NCBI GenBank assembly: GCA_003246755.1
Contig: QKDC01000028.1
Location: forward strand, 1-60,421
DNA from: Gemmatimonadota bacterium
Lineage (GTDB): Bacteria; Gemmatimonadota; Gemmatimonadetes; Gemmatimonadales; GWC2-71-9
Length of the DNA: 60,421 bases
Reading direction: 5' to 3'
The notes beneath the pieces are model-generated. The model did no database searches. It saw only the letters and a list, made by a program, of their open reading frames with translations, and was not told the DNA's origin. A program made the position numbers and the translations under genes. Positions 19,136 through 26,427 of the stretch are shown here, one piece after another (the stretch's first letter is position 1; each line of letters begins with the position of its first letter).

Positions 19136-21181
19136 ATGAAGGTCTATGACACAACGGCGATCCGGAACGTGGCGTTCGTGGGGCACGGATCCTCCGGCAA
19201 GACCACCCTGGTGGATGCCCTCGCGTTCGTTTCCGGATCGAGCCGCAGACATGGCACCATCCAAGATGGCACCACCCTCACCGATCACACTGCCGACGAA
19301 ATTGAGCGCCAACACTCCATTGGCCTCAGTCTGGGCATTGCCGAGTGGGAGGGCGCCAAGATCAACCTGATCGACGTCCCGGGCTACCTGGATTTCATGG
19401 GGGAAGTGGTGACCGGGTTGTACACGGCCGACGCGGCCGTCGTCGTGATCAGCGGCGCCAGCGGCGTCGAGGTCGGCACCGAGAAGACATGGCAGATCTG
19501 CGACGAACGCCACCTGCCCCGTATCATCTTCGTGTCACAAATGGACAAGGAACGCGCTGATTTCGACCGCGTATTCGATGACGTCAAGGAGCATTTGTCG
19601 CCCAAGGTCGTGCCCGTCGAGATCCCCGTCGGGTCAGGAACCGAGTTTCGGGGGATCATCAATCTGCTGACCGGGAAGACCCACCTGTACAAGGCGGGTA
19701 CCAAGTCCGGAGAATATGAAGAAGCAACGATTCCCGACGATCAGAAGGAGACATTTGCCAAGTACGACGAGCAACTCGTCGAGGCCATTGCCGCCACCGA
19801 CGACGACCTACTCGAACGGTACCTCGGCGGCGAAGAACTTCCGCGTGCCGACCTCGTCACCGTGCTCAAGAGGGGGATGGCCCAAGGGGAGATCGTACCC
19901 ATGCTCTGTGGGAGCGCTACACTGACCTACGGCATGCGGGCTCTGCTGACGGACATGGTCGAACTCTTCCCTTCACCGGACGAAGTGGCCCCTCCGGCGG
20001 AAGGCAAACTGGTCGCCCGGGTCTTCAAGACCGTCTCCGAGCCGCACGTGGGCGATGTCTCGCTCTTCCGACTCTACCGAGGCGGTGTCAAGAACGGACA
20101 AGAAATCTTCAACGCCGAACACTCGCTCGTGGAGAAACTCAACCACCTCACGGTGCAGCAGGGCAAGGATCGAATGGAAGTGGCGCGGCTCGCCGAGGGT
20201 GACATCGGTTCCGTCGCAAAACTGAAGGACACACACACCAACGACACCTTTTGTCTGGAAGCCAATCCCGTTCAGCTCGAGCCGATTCCCTTCCCGGAAC
20301 CAGTGGCACTGTCTGCGGTCGTGGTCAAACAGCGTGGTGAGGAAGACAAACTGGCGGCGGGTCTCCACAAGCTCCATGAGGAAGATCCCACCTTCAATTT
20401 CGAGTACAGTTCAGAGCTGGGGCAAACCCTGATCCATGGGATGGGTGAGCGACACTTCGATGTCATTCTCGGTCGCCTGGAGCGCAAGTTCGGAGTGCAT
20501 GCGGAGCTCCTGCGTCCCAAGGTTGCGTATCGGGAAACCATCAAGGGCAAGGGAGAAGGGCAGGGGAAGCACAAGAAACAATCTGGCGGCCGAGGACAGT
20601 ACGGAGACTGCAAGATCAGGCTGTCACCCCTTCCACGTGGGTCCGGGTATGAGTTCGTCGACAAAATCGTGGGCGGCGTGATACCCAACAAGTACATCCC
20701 TGCGGTGGATAAGGGGATCCGCGAGGCTGCGGTCCGAGGGGTCGTCGCGGGGTATCCCCTCGTCGACTTCCGTGCGGAGTGTTACGACGGATCCTATCAT
20801 GACGTCGATTCGAACGAGATGTCGTTCAAGATGGCGGGGATCCTGGCCTTCCGGAACGTTGCCCCAACTTGTCGCCCGGTTCTCCTCGAGCCCCTCTCCG
20901 ATATCGTGGTTTGGACTCCGGAAGACGTGCTCGGTGACGTGATGGGCGATCTCTCGGCGCGACGAGGTCAGATCCTGGGGACTGAACAAGACGGCCGCCT
21001 CCTCAAGGTGCTGGCCATCATCCCCGAGGCCGAATTGTATCGCTACAGTACCACACTGCATTCCATCACCCACGGTCGCGGTACGTACCGTCAGTCCTTC
21101 AGGGGGTATGCGGAAGCCCCGCCGGACGTCGCAGCCAAGGTCGCCGAGGAGAGCGCGAGGGAGAAAGAGGAAAAGAAGTAG
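19136..21181 (+). CDS. EF-G-like translational GTPase (EF-G2 type)
   Basis: A 681-residue protein with all EF-G domains: GTPase (1-270, P-loop G-H-G-S-S-G-K-T at 16-23, G3 D-V-P-G-Y at 80-84), a beta-barrel, and C-terminal domains III-V ending in G-R-G-T-Y-R-Q-S-F-R-G-Y. Compared with canonical EF-G, the P-loop lacks A-H-I-D-A-G and the G4 N-K-x-D is S-Q-M-D (134-137), as in the divergent EF-G-like paralogues whose ribosomal role is unsettled. It is therefore probably not the housekeeping translocase. The start is ATG 19136 with AGGAGG; the frame is open further upstream. It is followed with no gap (TAG then GTG) by the selenoprotein gene. Confidence 0.88.
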   Translation: MKVYDTTAIRNVAFVGHGSSGKTTLVDALAFVSGSSRRHGTIQDGTTLTDHTADEIERQHSIGLSLGIAEWEGAKINLIDVPGYLDFMGEVVTGLYTADAAVVVISGASGVEVGTEKTWQICDERHLPRIIFVSQMDKERADFDRVFDDVKEHLSPKVVPVEIPVGSGTEFRGIINLLTGKTHLYKAGTKSGEYEEATIPDDQKETFAKYDEQLVEAIAATDDDLLERYLGGEELPRADLVTVLKRGMAQGEIVPMLCGSATLTYGMRALLTDMVELFPSPDEVAPPAEGKLVARVFKTVSEPHVGDVSLFRLYRGGVKNGQEIFNAEHSLVEKLNHLTVQQGKDRMEVARLAEGDIGSVAKLKDTHTNDTFCLEANPVQLEPIPFPEPVALSAVVVKQRGEEDKLAAGLHKLHEEDPTFNFEYSSELGQTLIHGMGERHFDVILGRLERKFGVHAELLRPKVAYRETIKGKGEGQGKHKKQSGGRGQYGDCKIRLSPLPRGSGYEFVDKIVGGVIPNKYIPAVDKGIREAAVRGVVAGYPLVDFRAECYDGSYHDVDSNEMSFKMAGILAFRNVAPTCRPVLLEPLSDIVVWTPEDVLGDVMGDLSARRGQILGTEQDGRLLKVLAIIPEAELYRYSTTLHSITHGRGTYRQSFRGYAEAPPDVAAKVAEESAREKEEKK

Positions 21182-21712
21182 GTGGCGTTCATTGGGTATG
21201 TGCCCGACGGGGACATCGACCCCGTGGACAACGTGCCGGACCACGACAACATCATTCGCATCCATGGTGTCCACAGCCGGACGATGCGGCAGCATTACGA
21301 GTTGTATGTCGAGTTGATGCATCGGCCGGGGCCTCTTGGCCGAGAGCAGCGTGAGATGATCGCGGTAATGGTGTCGGGTATCAATGGCTGCCGGTATTGA
21401 CTGCACCATCACGGAGCGGGCCTCCGTCGACTTCTCGAGGCACGAGGCCTTTCTTCGCAGGCTCAGGATCGCCTGATCGACGCCCTGGCGCGTGACCACA
21501 CGCGCGCGACGCTGAATCCTCCCGACCGGGCAATGCTGGATTACGCCCTCAAATTGACGGTCACGCCTGGCACGATGACGGCAACGGATGTCCAACCGCT
21601 GCGTGCGCAGGGCTTCAATGACAGAGCTATTCACGATATCTGTGCCGTGACGGCGTACTACGCCTTCGTCAATCGTATCGCCGATGGGCTCGGCGTTGAG
21701 CTGGAATCCTGA
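21182..21712 (+). CDS. Selenocysteine-containing AhpD/CMD-family peroxidase-like protein
   Basis: Read through an in-frame TGA at 21398-21400, this is a 176-residue AhpD/carboxymuconolactone-decarboxylase-fold protein with Sec at residue 73. Before the TGA: D-N-I-I-R-I-H-G-V-H-S-R-T-M-R-Q-H-Y, then R-E-M-I-A-V-M-V-S-G-I-N-G-C70-R-Y. After it: L-H-H-H77-G-A-G-L-R-R-L-L and about 100 residues of regular coding sequence up to TGA 21710-21712. AhpD-type proteins have C-x-x-C-x-x-x-H here, so the TGA replaces the second redox Cys exactly and H77 is the proton-relay His. A UGA-C context and a hairpin follow. GTG 21182 abuts the EF-G-like stop. Likely thiol-dependent peroxide reduction. Without Sec decoding, only a useless 72-residue fragment would be made. 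Confidence 0.85.
21398..21427 (+). promoter_or_regulatory. Candidate bacterial SECIS element with Sec codon
   Basis: UGA (21398-21400) is followed by C. Starting 10 nt later, ACGGAG (21411-21416) pairs perfectly with CTCCGT (21422-21427) around a CGGGC loop. The loop begins 17 nt after the UGA and has G at its second position, within the known geometry of bacterial SECIS hairpins recognised by SelB. The lower stem is irregular. The element lies inside the coding sequence, as expected in bacteria. Confidence 0.7.
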
Positions 21713-21767
21713 ACCCGGCTCGAGCCTCTACCCAACATGCCGCGCCGGCCACCCGTATGAGCAGGCA

Positions 21768-22730
21768 ATGACCCTTTCTGCGTCCACCGTGGCTGTCGTC
21801 CAGGCCGAGATCCAGCCCGATGTCACGGCAGCGCTCGAGGCGACGGCCGCGGGGGTCCGGCACGCACGAGAGGCCGGAGCCTCACTCGTGGCCTTTCCGG
21901 AAACCTGGATCCCGGGGTACCCAGCCTGGCTCGACCACTGTCGTGATGTGGCGCTTTGGGATCATGAACCGGTCAAGCGCCTCTACCGCGAAATGGCCGA
22001 GCGTGCGGTCGCCGTGCCGGGCCCGGTCTCTCAGAAACTGGCAGAGATTGCGGGGGATTCGCATGTGACCCTCGTGGTGGGGGTGACGGAACGGGTGGAT
22101 GTCGGTCCGGGGCAAGGGACGCTATTCAATGCACTACTGACCTATGGCCCTGGGGGTGAGTTGCTCAATCACCACCGCAAGTTGGTACCGACCTTTTCGG
22201 AGCGGATGGTTTGGGGACCGGGGGACGGCGCCGGACTCCGGACGGTCGACACGGAATGTGGGCGAATCGGAGGCTTGATCTGTTGGGAGCATTGGATGCC
22301 CCTCGCCCGGCAGGCGTTGCACGCAGCCGGTGAGGATATCCATATCGCTGCTTGGCCTTGGGCCCACGATCTCCTGCAGGTAGCGAGTCGGCACTATGCC
22401 TTCGAGGGTCGCTGTTTCGTGTTGGTGTGTGGTGGATTGATGCGAGCCGACGATCTGCCTTCGGATCTCGAACGTCGCCCCGACATGCCGTCGCCCGCAT
22501 CGCCATTTGTCCTTCGGGGGGGCAGCGCCATCATCGGTCCCGACGGCCATTACCTGATCGAACCGGTACTCGACGAACCTCGCGTGCTGGTGGCAACCCT
22601 CGATCTCGGCAGGCGACGAGAAGAACAGATGACCCTCGACGTGACGGGACACTATGCCCGAAGCGACGTCTTCGACTTTTCACTCCGCTCCACCAAGCGA
22701 CCCGACGCGGGGAGTGAATCCACCGTTTGA
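21768..22730 (+). CDS. Nitrilase-superfamily carbon-nitrogen hydrolase
   Basis: A 320-residue member of the true nitrilase branch, which hydrolyses nitriles to acids plus ammonia. The catalytic triad is visible as E45 (F-P-E-T-W-I-P-G-Y-P), K138 (H-H-R-K-L-V-P-T) and C172 (L-I-C-W-E-H-W-M-P-L). The C-W-E-x-x-x-P-L context is characteristic of nitrilases rather than amidases. The start is ATG 21768; the frame is open back to 21684 but that part overlaps the selenoprotein's last codons. It lies 55 bp after the selenoprotein gene on the same strand and may share its transcript. The substrate is unknown. Confidence 0.88.
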   Translation: MTLSASTVAVVQAEIQPDVTAALEATAAGVRHAREAGASLVAFPETWIPGYPAWLDHCRDVALWDHEPVKRLYREMAERAVAVPGPVSQKLAEIAGDSHVTLVVGVTERVDVGPGQGTLFNALLTYGPGGELLNHHRKLVPTFSERMVWGPGDGAGLRTVDTECGRIGGLICWEHWMPLARQALHAAGEDIHIAAWPWAHDLLQVASRHYAFEGRCFVLVCGGLMRADDLPSDLERRPDMPSPASPFVLRGGSAIIGPDGHYLIEPVLDEPRVLVATLDLGRRREEQMTLDVTGHYARSDVFDFSLRSTKRPDAGSESTV

Positions 22731-22750
22731 CCGCCCAGAGGAGAACTCCG

Positions 22751-25030
22751 ATGTTGCCGTCCGTTTCACGACTCGCAGGACCGACTGGCCTGTGGGTGGG
22801 CATTCTCGTGGCTTGGACAGCCCACCCCTCACCCCTCCCGGCGCAGGGGCTAGCCGCACCACGCCCGATGACCTTTCTCGACATGCAGCTCCAGCGAGCG
22901 GCGGGGTCGCCGACCCTCAGCCCTGACGGCCGGCAGGTGCTCTATACCCTGCGGGTGCCGAATTGGAAGGAAGCTCGTTCTTCGACCGACATCTACCTCG
23001 TCTCGGTGGCGGGTGGCGTCAGCAGTACCAAGCAGATGACGTTCACGAGTGACAAGAACGAGACCTCTCCCTCCTGGGGTCCCGGCGGAGCGTTCTTCGT
23101 TTTCCGCTCCAACCGAGACGGGACGGGTGCCAATCCGCCTGAACAACTCTTCGTGATGCGGACTGACGGTGGTGAAGCGAAGCGGATCACCGATGCGAGA
23201 GACGGCGTGGCGAACTTCGAGTTCACACGCGATGGTCGGTGGCTGGTCTATGCGGCCGGAAAGGAAGAGGGCCGGCAGTTGTGGGCGCTCCCGGTGGCGG
23301 GGATCGAAACGGCAACTCCCACCCGACTCACCAAACATCCGACTCCCGTGGGTTGGTGGCGCGTAGCCCCCGACAGTCGTGCCGTTTACTTCATCGCGCC
23401 CGACACGGTTGAAACCGACAATCGCCTCCGCAAGGAGAAGAAGTTCAGCGTCCAGATACGCAATGAGCCCGAACCGGTCGAACACCTCTGGGTGCTCGAT
23501 CTCTCCTCAAAGGAGGAACGCCGCCTCACCTCCGATACCTCCTACAGTGTACGAGGGGTGACCCTTTCCCAGGACGGCCGCTGGATCGGCTACCGTGCCA
23601 CACCGGACGATCGCTACAAACGCAACATCACCGAGTCACGGAACCACGACGACGTCTACCTCCTCGAGACGGCAACCGGCCGTGTTGAGCGTCTCACCGA
23701 CAACGAGGAAATTGGCGAGAGTTCGGTGTCGTTCTCACCCGACGGATCGATGATGGCGATCTCCGCCCCCAATGACTGGACGTATTTTCGCGACGAGAAG
23801 ATCTGGGTCCGGCCCACGGCCGCTCGAGGAGCGGCCTGGCGGAAACTCGGTGCCGCGTACGACGGTGCGTTCGATGTTGCGTTCTGGTCGGACGATGGCC
23901 GGACGATCTATGCCAACGTCGGGGTCAAGGTGACCCAGCAGGTCATGGCCATCGATGTCGAACGCGGTTCTGTGCGACCGGTCACGGAGGTGCGTGGTGT
24001 GGTCTCGGTCGATCGGGAGGAGGACACTGGAGCGGTGTTCGTGACCTATACCTCCCCCACGTCGCCACGGGACCTCTATCTGGTTGACCGGGTCGAGGGC
24101 CTGGCACAGATGGATTCCTGGCACAGGTTGACCGAAGCGAACCCGGAAATGGCTGAGCTGATGTTGGGCTCCACGGAGGAGGTAGAATGGCGTTCAACGG
24201 ACGGGAAAACTGTCGGCGGCGTACTCGTCAAACCTGTGGGTTACCAACCGGGGCGTCGTTACCCGCTGATCGTCCAGATCCATGGCGGCCCGGCCGGTGT
24301 CCGTGAGATGACCTTCAACGTCGGATCTGGCTCTCAGGTGTATGCGGGTGGAGGGTACGCCGTGTTCCTGCCCAATTACCGCGGTTCGGTGAATTATGGA
24401 GAGCAGCATCGCCTCGATATCGTCGGCGTGGGGAACTACTTCAAGAAGGGCTACGAGGACATCATCACCGGCGTGGACTACCTCATCGAACAGGGCATCG
24501 CCGCACCGGACTCGCTGGGGGCGATGGGGTGGAGTGCCGGCGGGCACTGGTCCAACTGGATTCTCACTCACACCAACCGATTCAAGGCCATCTCGAGTGG
24601 TGCGGGGGCCATGAACTGGATCTCGATGTACGCACAGAGTGATGTCCAGCGAGCTCGCGCGGAGTACTTCGCCAACGGGAAGTTGCCCTACGACAACTTC
24701 GATGCGTACTGGGACGTGTCGCCGCTCAAGTACATCAAGAACGCCAGGACACCCACCCTGATCCATGTGGTGGCCGGGGATCCTCGTGTTCCTCGTCCAC
24801 AGAGTGAAGAACTCCACATGGCCCTCAAGCAACTCGGTGTGCCGACCGAGTTCTACGTCTACCCGGGCAACACGCACGGAATCCCCGATCCGCGAAACCG
24901 GTATGCCAAGGCGATGGCGGAGTACGCCTGGTTCGAGCATTGGATCAGAGGCAGACCGTTGTTCCAGTGGAAGGATGTCCTCGACTCCCTGACAGATGAG
25001 AGTCCTCCCCCGGCCAACCCGGGGCGATGA
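22751..25030 (+). CDS. Secreted S9 prolyl oligopeptidase-family peptidase
   Basis: A 759-residue exported serine peptidase with a signal peptide (about 1-32, A-Q-G cut). Residues 40-480 form a WD40/TolB-like propeller with repeated S-P-D-G or S-x-D-G-R blades; the C-terminal alpha/beta-hydrolase domain has the nucleophile S595 in G-W-S-A-G-G, then D in G-D-P-R-V-P and H in G-N-T-H-G-I. It cleaves short peptides, probably dipeptidyl- or acylaminoacyl-peptidase-like, in the periplasm or outside. ATG 22751 follows GAGGAG. It is followed 1 nt later by an outer-membrane protein gene. Confidence 0.92.
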   Translation: MLPSVSRLAGPTGLWVGILVAWTAHPSPLPAQGLAAPRPMTFLDMQLQRAAGSPTLSPDGRQVLYTLRVPNWKEARSSTDIYLVSVAGGVSSTKQMTFTSDKNETSPSWGPGGAFFVFRSNRDGTGANPPEQLFVMRTDGGEAKRITDARDGVANFEFTRDGRWLVYAAGKEEGRQLWALPVAGIETATPTRLTKHPTPVGWWRVAPDSRAVYFIAPDTVETDNRLRKEKKFSVQIRNEPEPVEHLWVLDLSSKEERRLTSDTSYSVRGVTLSQDGRWIGYRATPDDRYKRNITESRNHDDVYLLETATGRVERLTDNEEIGESSVSFSPDGSMMAISAPNDWTYFRDEKIWVRPTAARGAAWRKLGAAYDGAFDVAFWSDDGRTIYANVGVKVTQQVMAIDVERGSVRPVTEVRGVVSVDREEDTGAVFVTYTSPTSPRDLYLVDRVEGLAQMDSWHRLTEANPEMAELMLGSTEEVEWRSTDGKTVGGVLVKPVGYQPGRRYPLIVQIHGGPAGVREMTFNVGSGSQVYAGGGYAVFLPNYRGSVNYGEQHRLDIVGVGNYFKKGYEDIITGVDYLIEQGIAAPDSLGAMGWSAGGHWSNWILTHTNRFKAISSGAGAMNWISMYAQSDVQRARAEYFANGKLPYDNFDAYWDVSPLKYIKNARTPTLIHVVAGDPRVPRPQSEELHMALKQLGVPTEFYVYPGNTHGIPDPRNRYAKAMAEYAWFEHWIRGRPLFQWKDVLDSLTDESPPPANPGR

Positions 25031-25031
25031 C

Positions 25032-26300
25032 GTGAGGCTTTTCCGTTGGGTTTTTCCGTTTCTCGCCCTGGCCTCCCTGATCCCAAGCGCGGAGGCTCAG
25101 GACGTGGGCCGGGCGGAGTTCCGCGTCTTTCTCGATTGCCAGCGGATCCGTTGTGACTTCGACTATCTCAGGCGCGAGATCGTATGGGTCAACTGGGTTC
25201 GCGATCGGCAGGACGCCGACCTTCACCTTCTGGTGACCTCCGAAAACACAGGAAGTGGCGGCCGTCGGGCTACCCTCCGTTTTATCGGTCTTCGCACACT
25301 CGCCGGTCGAGACCTGCAGCTCCTGGCCAGTACAGCGCAAACGGCGACCGACGATGAGGAGCGACAAGAACTTGTCCGTGTGATGGGTCTCGGTCTGGCG
25401 GGGTACGCCGGAGCCCTGGGTCGTGGAACCGGTCTCGAAGTGGTGGATCACACTCCGATTGAGATTCGGGAGACCGGGCAGCAGGAATTGGTGGATCCCT
25501 GGAATCGTTGGGTCTTCCGGGTGACGGCCAATGGGAACCTGAGTGGCGAATCACGGGCATCGTCGAACAGTTTCAGCGGCTCGGTGCGCGCGAGCCGGAC
25601 GACGGACGACTGGAAACTCACCCTCTCGAGTCGTGGCAGCAGGACATCGAGCCATTTCATCTTCGAGGACAGCACGACCTACGACAACGTCACCTCCAGC
25701 TACGGCTTCGATGGGCGGGCGGTACACAGCCTTGGTCCTCGATGGTCTGCGGGCGCACAGGCCGAATTCGATCGTTCGAGTCGCCAGAATCTCGACGCCT
25801 CGTTACGAGTCGCGGCCGCGCTGGAGTACAACTTCTGGCCGTATTCAGAGTCGAGTCGACGGCAGTTGACCGTGCTGTACTCTCTCGGGCGAAGCCAGTT
25901 TGACTATGCCGATACGACGGTGTTCGATCTGATCAATGAAACCCGATACGATCAACGGCTCATCATCGCGCTGGCCACGCGCGAGCCCTGGGGTACGAGC
26001 CAGCTCACGCTCGAGGGTCAGAATTACCTCCACGATTTGTCTCGCAACGAATTCTCGATCTCCGGCGGGGTTAGTATTCGCCTCTACAAGGGGCTCTCGG
26101 TCAACAGCAATGCGTTCTACAGCAGGGTACGAAACCAGCTGAACGTGGCAAAAGGAGGCGCGACGGATGAGGAGGTTCTGCTGCGGCTCCGGGAACTCGA
26201 AACGGGATACCGCTACCACATGTCGATCGGGTTCACGTACACCTTTGGTTCGATTTACAACGACATCGTCAATCCACGGATACGGAGGGACAATTTCTAG
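25032..26300 (+). CDS. Outer-membrane beta-barrel-like protein
   Basis: A 422-residue exported protein with a signal peptide (A-E-A-Q-D cut near residue 23). The first 130 residues form a soluble domain. The rest consists of alternating polar/hydrophobic strands rich in Ser, Arg and Tyr (S-G-S-V-R-A-S-R-T, F-D-G-R-A-V-H-S-L, Y-R-Y-H-M-S-I-G-F-T-Y-T-F), ending in an aromatic Phe as outer-membrane barrels usually do. The GTG start at 25032 lies 1 nt after the S9 peptidase stop. I cannot name a family. An outer-membrane assembly tied to the secreted peptidase is only suggested by position. Confidence 0.7.
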   Translation: MRLFRWVFPFLALASLIPSAEAQDVGRAEFRVFLDCQRIRCDFDYLRREIVWVNWVRDRQDADLHLLVTSENTGSGGRRATLRFIGLRTLAGRDLQLLASTAQTATDDEERQELVRVMGLGLAGYAGALGRGTGLEVVDHTPIEIRETGQQELVDPWNRWVFRVTANGNLSGESRASSNSFSGSVRASRTTDDWKLTLSSRGSRTSSHFIFEDSTTYDNVTSSYGFDGRAVHSLGPRWSAGAQAEFDRSSRQNLDASLRVAAALEYNFWPYSESSRRQLTVLYSLGRSQFDYADTTVFDLINETRYDQRLIIALATREPWGTSQLTLEGQNYLHDLSRNEFSISGGVSIRLYKGLSVNSNAFYSRVRNQLNVAKGGATDEEVLLRLRELETGYRYHMSIGFTYTFGSIYNDIVNPRIRRDNF

Positions 26301-26378
26301 GCTCGCGCCGGGTCAAGACGGCGTCGGGACGTGGGAAACTTTGCCTCCAGGTGCTGCGTCGGTATATAGATAGACTTC

Positions 26379-26400
26379 GGCCCGCTCTGTCGGGCCTTTA
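26379..26400 (+). terminator. Rho-independent terminator before the MoxR operon
   Basis: GGCCCG (26379-26384) pairs with CGGGCC (26391-26396) across a 6-nt loop and is followed by TTTACTGCTTTCT. It ends the S9 peptidase/outer-membrane unit. A promoter-like TTGCCT-N16-TATATA occurs at 26341-26368, but its start point would fall just before this stem, so I do not call it the operon promoter. Confidence 0.7.
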
Positions 26401-26427
26401 CTGCTTTCTCAGGGGCCGCTGATCCGA

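Noticed and set aside
19136-21181. The EF-G-like gene as SelB, given the neighbouring selenoprotein
   Set aside because: Domains III-V and the C-terminal motif are those of EF-G; the winged-helix repeats of SelB are missing.
21182-21400. A 72-residue truncated AhpD-like gene or pseudogene ending at TGA 21398
   Set aside because: The frame after the TGA encodes the missing half of the domain without any frameshift, and the stop is exactly at the redox Cys position. Selenocysteine is the simpler explanation.
26341-26368. Promoter TTGCCT-N16-TATATA for the MoxR operon
   Set aside because: Its transcription start would fall immediately before a terminator stem (26379-26400), so it would be self-defeating; the boxes are also weak.
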